A model generated the notes under the pieces. The model worked only from the letters and a program-made list of their open reading frames with translations. It was not told where the DNA came from and made no database searches. Below, one piece after another: positions 33,901 to 44,645 of a DNA stretch of 64,000 bases. The stretch is from Phaeosaccion multiseriatum (lineage: Eukaryota; Ochrophyta, other classes), in contig OZ218959.1 of assembly GCA_965112735.1 (NCBI GenBank), positions 3,224,001 through 3,288,000 of the forward strand. Direction: 5' to 3'. Numbering within the stretch: the stretch's first letter is position 1; the number at the start of each line of letters is the position of its first letter. A program made the position numbers and the translations under genes.

Positions 33901-36900
33901 TGTGCGCCACTCGCACTCAAGCGGCTTGACTTGATGCACTCCACTGGCGACAGGCAATGAGGCGTGTATGTATAGTTTTATTACAAAGAGGTCCTCAAGA
34001 GGATTGACTTCATGTACACGTGCGTGCGTGCGTGCGTGCGTGCGTTGGTGTGGTTGCTTACGTGCTGTGCCCCCTTAGTACTCTTCTCCCTCTCTCTCTG
34101 TGTACTTCTCTATCTCTCTCTCGTCTCTCTCTCTTCTCCTCTCTCTCTCTCTGTCCCTCTCTCTTCTGTCCCTCTCTTCTCTCTATCTGTCTCTCAATGT
34201 CTCAATCTCTCTCTCTCGTTAGGCGTGTTCCCTCTGCTCCTTGCTGTTCTGGAGCGGTCCAAAAGACACGTACGAAGGCTGCTGAAGGAGAGATGTGCAG
34301 GGCAGGAGGAGGGGGGCGGAGTGGACATCAACCACGCCAACAAGTGAGTTACGTATGCCTCGGCTGATCATTACGTATGCCTTGGCTGATAATTACGTAT
34401 GCCTTGGCTGATAATTACTTATGCCTCGGCTGATAGTTACGTATGCCTCGGCTGACAATGGACTTGCTGGATTTCTCCTCTGTACTGCCTCGTTCTTGGC
34501 GCCCTCTCAATCCCCAATGCAACCCTCTCACCCCCCCAGTCCTTTTTCAGCCCCCTGCCCTCCTCCCTTCCCTTCCCCCTCCCTTCCTCCAACCCCGCCT
34601 CGACCCCATGTTCCGTGGTGGAAGGTTCGGAATGTCGGCTCTGATGTGGGCCGTCAAGAGGAACGACTTCGTCATGGCGCAGGTAAGGGGAAGGAACAAT
34701 TCGCGCAACAGAATCAACTCGCGGAAGAATTTGCGGAACAATTCGCGCAACCGAATCAACTCGCGGAACAATGGGATCTTTCCATCCTCCATAGCACAAG
34801 AGACTCCCCTCCCTCCACAGCAAACCTCTCCCCCTGTTCCCTCCTTACCCCCCCCCTCTCCGGCCCTCCCTCTCCCTCTCCCTCTCCCTCCTCCCCTCCC
34901 TCTCTCTTTCTCCCTCTCTCTCTCTCTCTCTCTCTCCAATGTATGCATATCTCTAGCTGCTGCTGGACAAGGGCGCCGCAGTGGACAAGGAGGGATCAAC
35001 TGGGTGGACGGCCGTTTCTGTGGCCGCGAGGAGTATGAGAACGGACATGATCGACGCCATTTGTGACGCCGTGCTCAAGAGGGACAAGCTCAGGTAATAT
35101 ACTATGTAACACACGCAAACCCCACAGAGCATGCATCCACTGCTATCCATCCACTACCATCCACTACCATTCACTGCCATCCACAGCAACAGAGCCCCTC
35201 ACGCTGCCTCTCTGCTCCCATTGCTTTCTCTCAGAGACATTACTCCCTCCCTCTCTCTCTCTCCCCTCGGCATCTCTCTCTTCTCCATCCCCTCACGTCC
35301 CTCCCACTCCCTCCCTCCTCACGCACCCCCAACCCCACCAACCTAGGGGCCCAATGTTTCTCGACAAGGTCCTGAACCACCGCAGCAACATTCGCGGCGG
35401 CCTCACTGCTCTCATGACCGCAGCAAGGGCCCGAGGAGAGGGGATGGTGAGGCACCTCCTCAGGCTCGGGGCTAAACCCGGTGTCAAGGATCACCAAGGG
35501 GACACCGCCTCCGACCATGCTCTACAGGTAAGTGAGAAGCTATCCCGAGGGGGGTTGCGAGTCAGTCCCGGGTGGGGCGCGAGTCATGGGGGGGGTTATG
35601 GTCCATCATCATCATCTTCATCGTCGTCATCATTACCATCATCATCATCATCATCATCATCATCGTCGTCGTCATCATCATCATCATCATCATCATCGTC
35701 ATCATTACCATCATCATCATCATCTTCATCATCATCATCATCATCATCATCATCGTCGTCATCATCGTCGTCATCATTACCATCACCAACACCATGACAA
35801 CCGTTACTACCACCATCAGCGGGGGTTCGAGCAACCCTCACTCACTCAGTCCTGCCAAAAACTTGCACGACAGTTACAACAGGCAGTCAAACAGCACAAC
35901 AAGACTCTCCGTTTGTCCCATGCCGTGACATTCCTCTACTCAGTACCTCACGCCCCGTTCCTCCTCGCGCTCCTCACTCGCAAGAACCCTACGCTCCTCC
36001 TCCCTTCTCTCATCCCCCATCCCCGGCACTCGACCCCCCTGCCCTCTGCATACAGAGCGGGTGGCTCGATCTTGGCAACTGGCTGCGTACAACCCGCGCG
36101 GTGGGTAAGGAGGGCATCTACACGTACGACGATGTGCAAGGAGAGCGCCATCTTGCACAGCAGGGGAGCAACTTTGACAAGGCCGTGAAGACAGGAGAGG
36201 TGGGTGAGAGGATGGGATGGGGGTGTGGGCAGGGTGGGGAGGGAGGATGCGAAGGAGGAAAGAGTGGGCAGGGCATAAAGTAGTGAGGGATGGCGGCCCC
36301 CTTCAGGCTGCTGGGTGGGCCCAGTTAGCATCGGCAGGGGCAGATGCAGGGGGTCTGTTCCAAGGGGAGGAAGCACGGTGCCTCGCCACACGGGGTGCTC
36401 ACAACAGGGTGTCAGGACGACGGCTCACCTCACCACACTGGGTGTCAGGACGACGGCTCACCTCACCACACTGGGTGTCTGTGCGTCCCGTGACGAATCG
36501 TCTACTCACACACACACGCGCGCGCGCGCACACACATACACACACACACATACACACACACCACACACACACACACATACACACACGCGCACACACACAC
36601 ACACTCACACTCACAAACACACACACGCACACACACACACACACGCACACACACACACACACACACACTCACACAAACACACACACGCACACACACACAC
36701 ACACACACAGGCTGGCCAAGACCCGGGCGGAGTCTCCAGGGCAGCGGAAATTGTCAGAGAGGGCAAGGTGAGTGAAGGAAGAGAGGGGAGGGATAGAGAA
36801 GCCATGCCTCCCCTCCATAACGGATACACGATTCTTCTTTACGTTTCTTGCTCCGGCGCTGACCTGCAGGATTTACTATCTCCCTGGTCCTCTCCTTTGT

Positions 36901-39900
36901 TCGAACAGGTATGCCCTGACCAGGAGACTTCCACCGGGCACACAGCGCTGCTCACCAGCGTGTTTCAGGTCAGTCAGTAAGTCAGCAAGAATCAGTAAGT
37001 CAGCAAAGAGTATATACAATGCTACTGCTGCTGCACCACCACCTGCTGCGGCAGTATCACCAACGGCTGCTAATGGCTCACTGCTGCCCTTGCTTCTACT
37101 GCGATGTGGTGCTTCCTACCCCCCCCCCCCCCCCCCACCCCCCCCACCCACCCCAGGGATGCCTCTCCACCGTGTTGTCCCTCATCGAGGAAGGCGCAGA
37201 CGTGAGCTACGCCAACCGTAACGGCCGCACCCCCTTGATGGCAGCAGCGGTGGCAGGGCACGAGGGGATGGTACTCGAGCTACTCGAGGCGGGGGCGGAG
37301 GCGAAGACCGTGGACATCGACGGGCGGACGGCATCTTCCTATGCAGAGGTAATGTGTTTCTGGTGTCTTTCTTCTGTTGTTGAGACTAGTACAACCTGCG
37401 ACTCATTTCCCCTTCCCTCCCTCCGTCCCTCCCTCCGTCCCTCCCTCCGTCCCTCCCTCCCCGTCCACCCCCTCCGCTCTCCCTCCCTCCCCATCTCCTC
37501 CCCTCCCCTCCCTCCCTCCCTTTGCAGGACAACGGCCACAGTGCAATCAGCGCCATCCTTGCCGTGGCCGCTCTGCATGGCAATCACGCGGCTCTGCTCC
37601 ACGCGGAGGAGAAGGAAAAGCAGCAGGACGGCGAGGAGGAGAAGGAGGCAAGAGACCGGGCGATAGAGAGAATGAGTAAGTCCAAAGTCCACATTCTCAT
37701 TGTATGAGGAAGCAATTGGCCACTTCTTTAGCTTATTCCTCACCACTGCCATCTACTGCCATCCACTGCTATCTAATGCCATCCACTGCCATCTACTGCC
37801 ATCCACTGCCATCCACTGCCATCACTGCCATCCCGTCCCTTCCCCCAAGCCGGGGTGTCGCTGGACGTGCCCGAGGAGATGCTCACAGCATGGATGAGAG
37901 GTCTTCGTGCTTCCGACCTTGCCTCAGCCTCGATGGGCTCCTCCTGGGAGGTAGGTAGCAGTCTCACGGGCCGCTTCTTCTCACACTCTCTGGAGATGAG
38001 AGAGGCAGCGGCATTGGAGCAAGGGGCGTCGTCCTCGGAGTGGGTGGCGGGGGGTATGTCATCAGGGGCAGCCGTTGGTGATACGGTGGGAGCGGGGAAC
38101 AACCCTGCAGCTGCTGAGCTGCTCCTTGCGAAGATGCAGCGCGACAAAGGCGGGAAGGTGAGGGAGAGAGGGGGGGTGAGGGAGTGAGGGAGGGATGGAG
38201 GGAGGGATGGAGGGAGGGAGGGAGGGAGGGATGGAGGGACGGACGGACGGACGGAGTGAGGGAGGGAGGGAGGGAGGGAGGGAGGGAGGGAGGGAGGGAG
38301 AGAGAGAGTGAGGGGGCGGTCGGGTGGGGCGGGGTCGAGAAGAAGGAAGGAATTGAAAGAAACCATGGCCCAGGGCGCCTCGAGAAGCCCATTCCCTGAG
38401 GGTGTGATGGTTTTTCTGGGGGGGTTTTCGGTTGACGGAGGATGGCGTAGTGCCCACTCCAGACGGACTGCCGATTTCACGCGCTTTCCCGAAGTCTCCG
38501 CCCTCGCCCTCTCTCTCGCTCTCGCTCTCTCTCTCTCCCTCTACGCACACTCTTTCCCTCTGTCCCTCTCTCTCTCCCCCTGTCCCCCCCTCACGCCCCC
38601 CCTCTGCCCTCCTGCTCTCCATATATGTCACTCTCTGTCGCTCTCTCCCTCTTGGCTATGTTGCTTACATTCTGCCCCCCTCTGTTTACTTACATTCTGC
38701 CCCCCTCTGTTTACTTTGTGTCCCTCAGCCCCGATGCCCGAAATGCACTCTCTACATTCCATGTCAGGTGAGTTGTGCCCTTCATCCATTATCCTGCTCG
38801 TGATTGTTTGTGCACCCCGAAGCACCAGCTCGTGACCCGATGCCCTCCCTCCCGCTTTCTGCCCTCCCCTACCATCCCCTGCCATCCCCTACCATCCTCT
38901 GCCATCCCCTGCCATCCCCTGCTCACCGCCTGCCATCCCTTGCCATCCCGTGCCATCCCCTGCCATCCCCTGCTCATCCCCTGCTCATCCCCTGCCATCC
39001 CTCTCCATCCCCTGCCATCCCCTGCCATCCCCTGCCTTCCCCTGCCATCCTCTGCCATCCTCTGCCATCCCCTGCCATCCCCTGCTCATCCCCTGCTCAT
39101 CCCCTGCCATCCCTCTCCATCGCCAACCATCCTCTGCCATCTCCTGCCATCCCCTGCCATCCCCTGTCATCCCGTGCCATCCCGTGCCATCCCCTGCCAT
39201 CCCCTGCTCTTCCCCTGCTCATCCCCTGCTCATCCCCTGCCACCCCTGTCATCCCCTGCCATCCCCTGCCATCCCGTGCCATCCCCTGTCATCCCCTGCG
39301 ATCCCCTGCCATCCTCTGCCATCCCCTGTCATCCCCTGCCATCCCCTGCCATCCCCTGCCATCCCGTGCCATCCCCTGCCATCCCCTGCCATCCCCTGCC
39401 ATCCTCTGCCATCTCTGCCATCCCCTGCCATCTCCTGCCATCCTCTGCCATCCCCTGCCATCCCCTGCCATCCCCTGCCACCCCCTGCCATCCCCTGCCA
39501 TCCCCTGCCGTCCCACACCATCCCCTGCCATCCCATATCCGAAGCATTACGCCAACGCCGAGCACCTGCTGGCTGAGGACCCCGGGGGGTCGCAGCACTG
39601 GCAGTGGCAGAGAAGACCCGTGAGCAACCGGGCAAGGAGTAGGAGGGGAGAGGAAGACTCATCTTCGGCTGGAGACGGGGACGGCATGTCATCCTCTTGT
39701 GACAGTGCCTCCGTTGGGGGGGGGCGGGCTCCACATGGACATCATCATCATCAGCAGCAGCCGCAGCAGCAGCAGGAAGATGTTGAAGGCGCCACCAGCC
39801 ACGAACTCTACAGACGCTATCGGAATAACGTGGAGTTTAGGCATAGGCCTTTGCCGGCGGCAAAGGAGAAGGAGGGATGGAGTGAGCGCGACGGGATCGA

Positions 39901-39904
39901 GTGA
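28809..39904 (+). CDS. Ankyrin-repeat protein with unrecognised N-terminal domain, 23 exons, 1039 aa
   Basis: Exons: 28809-29023, 29129-29245, 29393-29501, 29664-29738, 29805-29840, 29917-30006, 30533-30643, 31112-31226, 31497-31615, 32036-32218, 33526-33670, 34223-34343, 34625-34682, 34957-35093, 35347-35527, 36056-36199, 36711-36767, 36909-36968, 37157-37348, 37528-37675, 37850-38157, 38729-38767, 39545-39904. They total 3120 nt in one frame. Residues 1-390 ([47 protein letters not shown]) match no family I recognise. Ankyrin units follow: [52 protein letters not shown] and [21 protein letters not shown] late CPKC..C cluster (exon 22) could bind metal. The tail is His/Gln-rich. Likely a protein-protein scaffold in cytosol or nucleus; partners unknown. 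Exon 18 could instead start at 36870. Confidence 0.8.
30007..30330 (+). repeat. (GGGA)n microsatellite directly after a donor
   Basis: Over 300 bp of GGGA with GGTGGGGA variants begins at the donor of exon 6 of the ankyrin gene. Confidence 0.95.
30827..30958 (+). repeat. (CTC)n microsatellite
   Basis: About 40 CTC units in the intron that ends with the TATCACCAACTGCTGCAG acceptor at 31111. Confidence 0.95.
31616..31802 (+). repeat. (GTCA)n repeat starting at a 5' splice site
   Basis: The intron after exon 9 begins GTCAGTCAGTCAGTTAGTCA and continues in this tetramer for about 185 bp, so the donor itself is the first repeat unit and many donor-like copies follow. Further down, (ATCGAC)n at about 31935-32025 runs into the next acceptor at 32035. 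Confidence 0.9.
32212..33240 (+). repeat. Minisatellite containing a copied 5' splice site (about 1 kb)
   Basis: The unit is roughly GGCAGAAGGTATGGATAGGG plus TATAGAGTAGAGA. The first GGCAGAAG|GTATGG is the true exon 10/intron junction of the ankyrin gene; over 20 downstream copies repeat exon end and donor together. A longer variant with GGTATAGGGTAAAGAG or GGAACAGAG recurs, giving a higher-order pattern. Confidence 0.9.
34345..34460 (+). repeat. 22-bp tandem repeat after a donor
   Basis: Five units of TTACGTATGCCTYGGCTGAT plus two bases start immediately after the donor at 34343. Confidence 0.85.
35600..35795 (+). repeat. (ATC)n microsatellite
   Basis: ATC/CATCATCGTC trinucleotides in the intron after exon 15 of the ankyrin gene. 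Confidence 0.9.
36500..36708 (+). repeat. (CA)n microsatellite abutting an acceptor
   Basis: CA/CACG repeats run directly into the CAG acceptor at 36710. Confidence 0.9.
38160..38310 (+). repeat. (GGGA)n block after a donor
   Basis: GGGA/GGATGGAGGGA repeats follow the donor at 38157. The same intron ends in CT-rich sequence before 38728. Confidence 0.85.
38865..39535 (+). repeat. CTGCCATCCC minisatellite, about 670 bp
   Basis: The largest array of this decamer, in the last intron of the ankyrin gene, with CTGCTCATCC variants and a duplicated block (compare 38960-39010 and 39080-39130). It ends 10 bp before the acceptor at 39544. Confidence 0.95.
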
Positions 39905-40893
39905 GAAGTACAGATGGAGCGAGTGCCGAGGGACCGAGTGACGGGGGGTGGTGCTCTTGTTGTTTTTTCTTGACTTCTTTCGCGCTCTCTCGCGGTTTGC
40001 AGAGGAGCTGCCACCCTCGACGATCCCCGGGGGTCCGTGTCCCAACAAGTCAGCAAGGACGTAGCTGGAGAGAGACATAGCTACACGGCCGGGCACTGGT
40101 TCACTTGCTGGGCTGCCTGGAAGGGGACCCATCTACGGAGTCACACACCCTGCAGCGCTGAGAGTGTCGCCGGTGGAGGGGCGGGGGGTGGGGGTGATGG
40201 CAGCGGATGGCGAAGTCAGGGCTTCGGAGTCCGACACCTCGCAGCGCGATTGGTTGTGTCGCTTTTGGATGGGAAGAGATGGCACCGGATGGCTCGCAGA
40301 AGCATTGCAGCCTGCCAGCACTGCCACGGGCACATGTTCCTTTGGGGCTCTCTCCGCTGCTCTGAGGCCCGCCGCCCGCCCCTCCGCCTGATAGTTAGCA
40401 TAGCCGATGGCAGGCGATGGAAGCCTCAAGACACGCTCTGGGGTGGCAGCTGATGGTCTCCCTGTCGCCAAGCGTCCGGGGCGGGGGGAAGCGACATCCG
40501 CAGCTTCGGCTCGAGCTGCAGAGAGCAGAGAGAGGAAGAGAGAGGAAGTCCTTCGGTTATTCTCTTCCAAGGCCGAAAGTCCTCACCTGCCAAATTTCCA
40601 TCTGTGAGCCCAAATCACCAACTCACGGGGCCCCAAAATAATGCTCACAACCGCACTGCAAACGAAGGGAAACAGGACTATATTATACCTACCCCCAAGA
40701 GACAGACACGGCAGAGAGTACTCACAACCAAGCAGCAAGAGGGTCACGATAGCTTCAATAGAAAACCTATGATGTGTCCACCTCAGGAGCGACGAAACGC
40801 CTGTTCTCGTGCACAATTTTGTTACGGGGCTTCCAGCACAAGGTACAAAAGAAAGAGACAAAGGGAAAAGCAGCCGAGTAGAGGCACAGAGCG
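39905..40893. other. Intergenic region, no gene recognised
   Basis: Short open frames on both strands, none with a recognisable domain or splice-consistent model. A TATATTATA element at about 40678 lies some 215 bp upstream of the next ATG. Confidence 0.45.
40677..40688 (+). promoter_or_regulatory. Possible TATA element upstream of the 40894 gene
   Basis: CTATATTATACC in otherwise GC-rich DNA, about 205-215 bp before the start codon. Assignment rests on composition and position only. Confidence 0.3.
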
Positions 40894-41253
40894 ATGGCGG
40901 AGGAGCACGCAAGCGCGGTGGGGGAGGCATGGTCCTCGCGTTCCCCAGAGCAGAGTGATCTGTGCCTTCTGGCCCTTGTGGCGACCTCCAATATCCAAAC
41001 ATCTCTCCCACCAACTGCCACCGCTACCAACTTGGGCCCAGATGCAGCAGGGCAGGAGGGAGGAGAGCACCAGCAGCTTCCTCAGCAGCAGCTTCCTCAG
41101 CAGCAGCTACAACAGATGTTGCTGCTCGACCCTACCCACGGAGGGGGAGGAGGGCATGACTACCTCCCTGCCGCTTCGGGGGGGGCGAGAGCGCCCCCAC
41201 ACTCGTCGCATCACGAGATGCATCAGCACCAGCCCCACCACGCGCAGCAAGAG

Positions 41254-41299
<46 letters not shown>

Positions 41300-41913
41300 C
41301 CTGCATGGTGCGGGCGGGCAAACGCCAGGAGCTCCGGATTCTATGTCCCATTGAGGGGTGCACTGCGGTGCTCCCCCAAAACTCCGAATCCTCACATGTT
41401 GAGGGGGAGGTGGACTGGGAGAGGGACGACCACTGGCCTGTGGGCACAAACAGTGGGCTATCGCCCCACAACATAAAACAGCGGGTTGTGCGCTCTGCTA
41501 AGGAGAGGGCCAACTGGGCCACGCACTGGAGAATTTGCCACTCGACGGTGGACATGCCCCAATGTATTAGACCAAAAAAGAGGGCGAAGAGCCCCTCCAT
41601 CAAGGAGAGGAGGGTGCAGAAGGCCAAGCTGCACGCACGGCGGCCGATGGTGATGCAAAGATGGACCAGCATGCTGTGGGACGATATGAGGCGTAAGTAC
41701 CCTCACCGGAAGTTGAGCGGGGTGCAGGCGGAGGTGGAGGACGCGTTGACCACCATCTTCGATGGAGAGACGAAGGGCTGCTCAGCAGCGCAAGTACGGC
41801 GCATCTTGAGTCTCGTCGGGGAAAGGCGAAGCTCTGACTATGTGCAGGCGTTTCGGGAGTGCGATGAGGAGGCGCTCGCCCACGCAGCCACACAGGCTGA
41901 GCTGAAGAAGTAA
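40894..41913 (+). CDS. Intronless hypothetical protein with Cys/His set and poly-Gln, 339 aa
   Basis: Single open frame from ATG to TAA. Residues about 55-135 are Gln/His-rich with a run of about 14 Gln. The possible metal-binding set is C151-x4-C156 (CPIEGC) and H211-x4-H216 (HWRICH), separated by 54 residues, far longer than a normal C2H2 finger loop; C215 and C224 are also near. A basic stretch (RPKKRAK, KERRVQKAK) could be a nuclear localisation signal, and the C-terminal 100 residues look helical (WTSMLWDDMRRKYP, AAQVRRILSLVGER). I do not recognise the family. Lack of introns is unusual for this window and could mean a retrocopied or transferred gene. Downstream AT-rich TTATTTTATTATAAAA at 41992-42007 may be a 3' end signal. 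Confidence 0.6.
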
Positions 41914-42728
41914 AAGCAATAGTGCAAACGTCGCAAGGTTGGCAGGGCCCACTGGGGATAGCTCAGTGGCTCCGGACGGAAGTGTCTGCTTTATTTTATT
42001 ATAAAAAGGGGGCGGATGTTGTAAGCGTACTAGCAGGAGTTTAGGGGCACTTGAGACCGTTTGTGTGAGTAGAGCAGTCGGGCGTGTGGGCAGCAGCCAG
42101 AGGGGAGACTGGATGAGAAGCACCCACACAGACTGCTGGAGTAGTCACACCATAAAGGAATACAAAGTGCCCTCGAGAGAGAGAGAGACAAGATGCAAAA
42201 CAGACTTGATTGTACGGCGGACTGAACAGTCGCATCGTCCAATTGGCCATCTGTGACTGCTTGCAGTGTGACTGCTTGCTGCCATGGGGGGGGGTTGTTG
42301 CCATTTGGGGGGGGGGAGGGCTCCTCCTACATGATCTGGCCGCCTCTCTCCCTCTGTGAAAGAGAGGCTGCACAGCCCTCCTCCTCCTCCTCCTCCTCCT
42401 TCTCCTCCTCCTCCTCCTCCTCTTCTTCTTCTTCTTCTTCTTCTTCTTTTTCGTCTTCCCTTCTCCTCCTCCTACTACTACTACTCGAACGCCTGTAGTG
42501 GTCGACGCCACTGGCAAGGCCTGCTAGGGTTGCCTGTGAGTTGCGCGCACGAGAAGAGCAATTGGCGATACAGCCACCGTGGGCGCTGAAGACTACCGGG
42601 TGGACGCAGTTTCACAGTTGGCTCCTTGGCCCAGCCCGGTCTACATCTCTCATGGAGGGGGGAGCGATGCCAGGATTAGGGTGATTGCTGCTGCGGCTGG
42701 TGTTGCTACTGTATCACCAACTGCTGCG

Positions 42729-42768
<40 letters not shown>

Positions 42769-43348
42769 GTGGTGCTGCTATTGCTGCTGCTGATGCTGCT
42801 GGTGGTGGCGGTGGTGGTCATGGTGATATGGCGGCCATCGGTGCAGTGCTCTCCCCCCTCTCCCCGCTGCTGCTCTGAGGCAGGGTGCGCCGTCGCCCCG
42901 CCGCTCCTTTCGAAGCCATCGCTGCTGCTGCTGCTGATGTTGCTGCTGTATAACCAACTGCTACTGCTGCTGCTGCTGCTGCTGCCGATAGTGGAGAGAC
43001 ACCCCTCCCACACATGCTGTCCGAAAGCCTCACAGCCCTGCAGTGCATACCGGACAATCTGCATTCCCCCTTGATGTGTCACGAGTGCGTATCTCTCTCA
43101 AGGTGCTTTGCACGTGTGAGAGCAAGCCCCCGCCATACTCGCTCGACGGCGCCGCGGCTACTCGCGCTGCTGCTGCTCATGGTGAGAGTGCCGGCGATCG
43201 GTGCAGTGCTCTCCCTCCTCGCCGTGCTGCTGCCGCCGCTGCTGGTCCACTCTCCTCTCCTCTGGTAGTCCAGGCCTGGCTCTGTCTATCTTGGCTCCGC
43301 GGAGCGAGCAGTCGAGAGAGCCGAAGGAGCCGGACAAAAGCCTGCTGC
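41914..43348. other. Intergenic region rich in CTC/TTC and CTG repeats
   Basis: Holds (CTC)n/(TTC)n at 42375-42480, CTG runs at 42730-42800 and 42920-42990, two TATCACCAACTGCTG-type words (42712, 42949) and a diverged direct repeat (GGTGCAGTGCTCTCCC at about 42840 and 43200). Short frames such as poly-Ala come from the CTG repeats. No gene is supported. Confidence 0.5.
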
Positions 43349-44494
43349 TCAGTCCACATGTGCCCCTGACTGAGCTGCCTCATGGAGGGCTTGGGAGTGG
43401 CTCGTGTGGTGCATCAGGTCCATGGCCGGGAAGGGAAACGCGTAGTTTACTTCAAAAAGCTGATCAAGCAAGAGTGGCGGCGGGGGAAAGAGGACAGATC
43501 TTTCGCCTTGAGACTGGAGCACTCCTTACTGGCGAGTCTATCTCTCTCTCTCTATTCTTTTTATGTATGTATGTGTCTTCTCTCTGCTCTCCCATTCTCC
43601 GCATCCAACCAAGCCCTCCTTTTACCTTGTGGTGCATGGCGTGATCAGCGGTGTCGTACAGTCTCCCCACTCGAAGCGGGATGCCGGAGTGGTCCTAGCG
43701 AGAACGGCGAGAAGATGCACGTTTGCAGGCTGGTCAGGTGTGGAAGAGACAGGGAGAAGCCAATGCTCTACGATGCATGGGCAGGCAGCCAAGCAACCTC
43801 CTTCTACATCGCCTCACCAGAATCCCGCATGAACCCATCAGCGCCATGTAGAGGAGGAATACGTGCATGTGCATGCACCACAAGAAGGGGGGGGAGAAGA
43901 GGATGAGCTGGTAACCGGCCGATTCCAGCGGGTGAATGAACATGTCGTCAAAGGGCCGCGGTTGCTTATAAAAATGGTGGAACTTGTGCAGTCGCTTGTA
44001 CAAGACGGGAAGATGCATGAGCCTGGGGAGCGAGAGGGGGACAAGGGAAAGGAGGCATGGAAGGGATGGCCGATTCAACTCGGTCTCCCAAAAGGTTGGG
44101 ACCCTCTCTCTTTCCTCTTCCATCACCTGTGCCAGTAGTACTCCGTAACGCTTTGCCAGGCAACAATGACAAAGAAGTCACGCAGCATCTGTGCCATCGA
44201 ACTCGGCTCGAACGAAACCTTTGTCTTTCCCTCTGAAATTAGGTTTGCGACCTGGCCGCAAACACATGACGCCACCCAAAGGTTTATGGAGGCGTACAGG
44301 TCATGAAGAGGGTGCCTCATGCTGTTGTGACTTCTGCTGCTATTGCTTCCGGCCTTTTTAGAAGAGAAAAGGAGAGATAACCAGGGAGGAAGACCTCTCC
44401 TCTCGGGGAAGAAGAGGCGCTGCAAGATGGCATTTGAGACGGTGTGTCCAACAAATATGGTAGTGAAGCCAAGCAGGAAGCTCTCCAGCCCCAT
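43349..44494 (-). CDS. Sterol desaturase / fatty acid hydroxylase family membrane enzyme, 250 aa
   Basis: Minus-strand exons 44494-44127, 44022-43818, 43694-43626, 43459-43349 total 753 nt in one frame. All three di-iron histidine boxes are present: H122RLMH, H135KFHH and H209AMHH, with the usual YYWHR lead-in, DHSGIPL before the third box and VNYAFPFPAMDLMHHT near the end. The family (C4-sterol methyl oxidase, cholesterol 25-hydroxylase, plant CER-like enzymes) uses O2 and reductant at the ER membrane to hydroxylate or desaturate sterols or acyl chains. Hydrophobic segments flank the boxes. The exact substrate cannot be told from the sequence. It is head to head with D2HGDH, with 151 bp between start codons. 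Confidence 0.85.
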
Positions 44495-44645
44495 GCGGAG
44501 GACGGAGTGAGCGGGAAGGGGGGAGAGAAGAGAGGTGGCTATATATATACAAAATCAGAAGTGGAGCGCTAAGTCCGCATGTTGGCTATACGCGTTTTAC
44601 AAATGGCGATCATTTGAGCTTCCTTTTTTTTTTTTCTCTTCCCTG
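44495..44645. promoter_or_regulatory. Compact bidirectional promoter between hydroxylase and D2HGDH
   Basis: Only 151 bp separate the two divergent ATGs. The region contains CTATATATATAC at 44539-44550, readable as a TATA-like element on either strand, and a T-run at 44628-44638. Confidence 0.5.

Noticed and set aside
41948-42010. tRNA-like start (GGGGATAGCTCAGTGG)
   Set aside because: A-box-like sequence only. No matching B box (GGTTCGA) or acceptor stem follows within 80 bases.
42579-42878. Poly-Ala 99-aa frame
   Set aside because: Generated by CTG repeats and a dispersed-word copy; no homology and no neighbouring exon.
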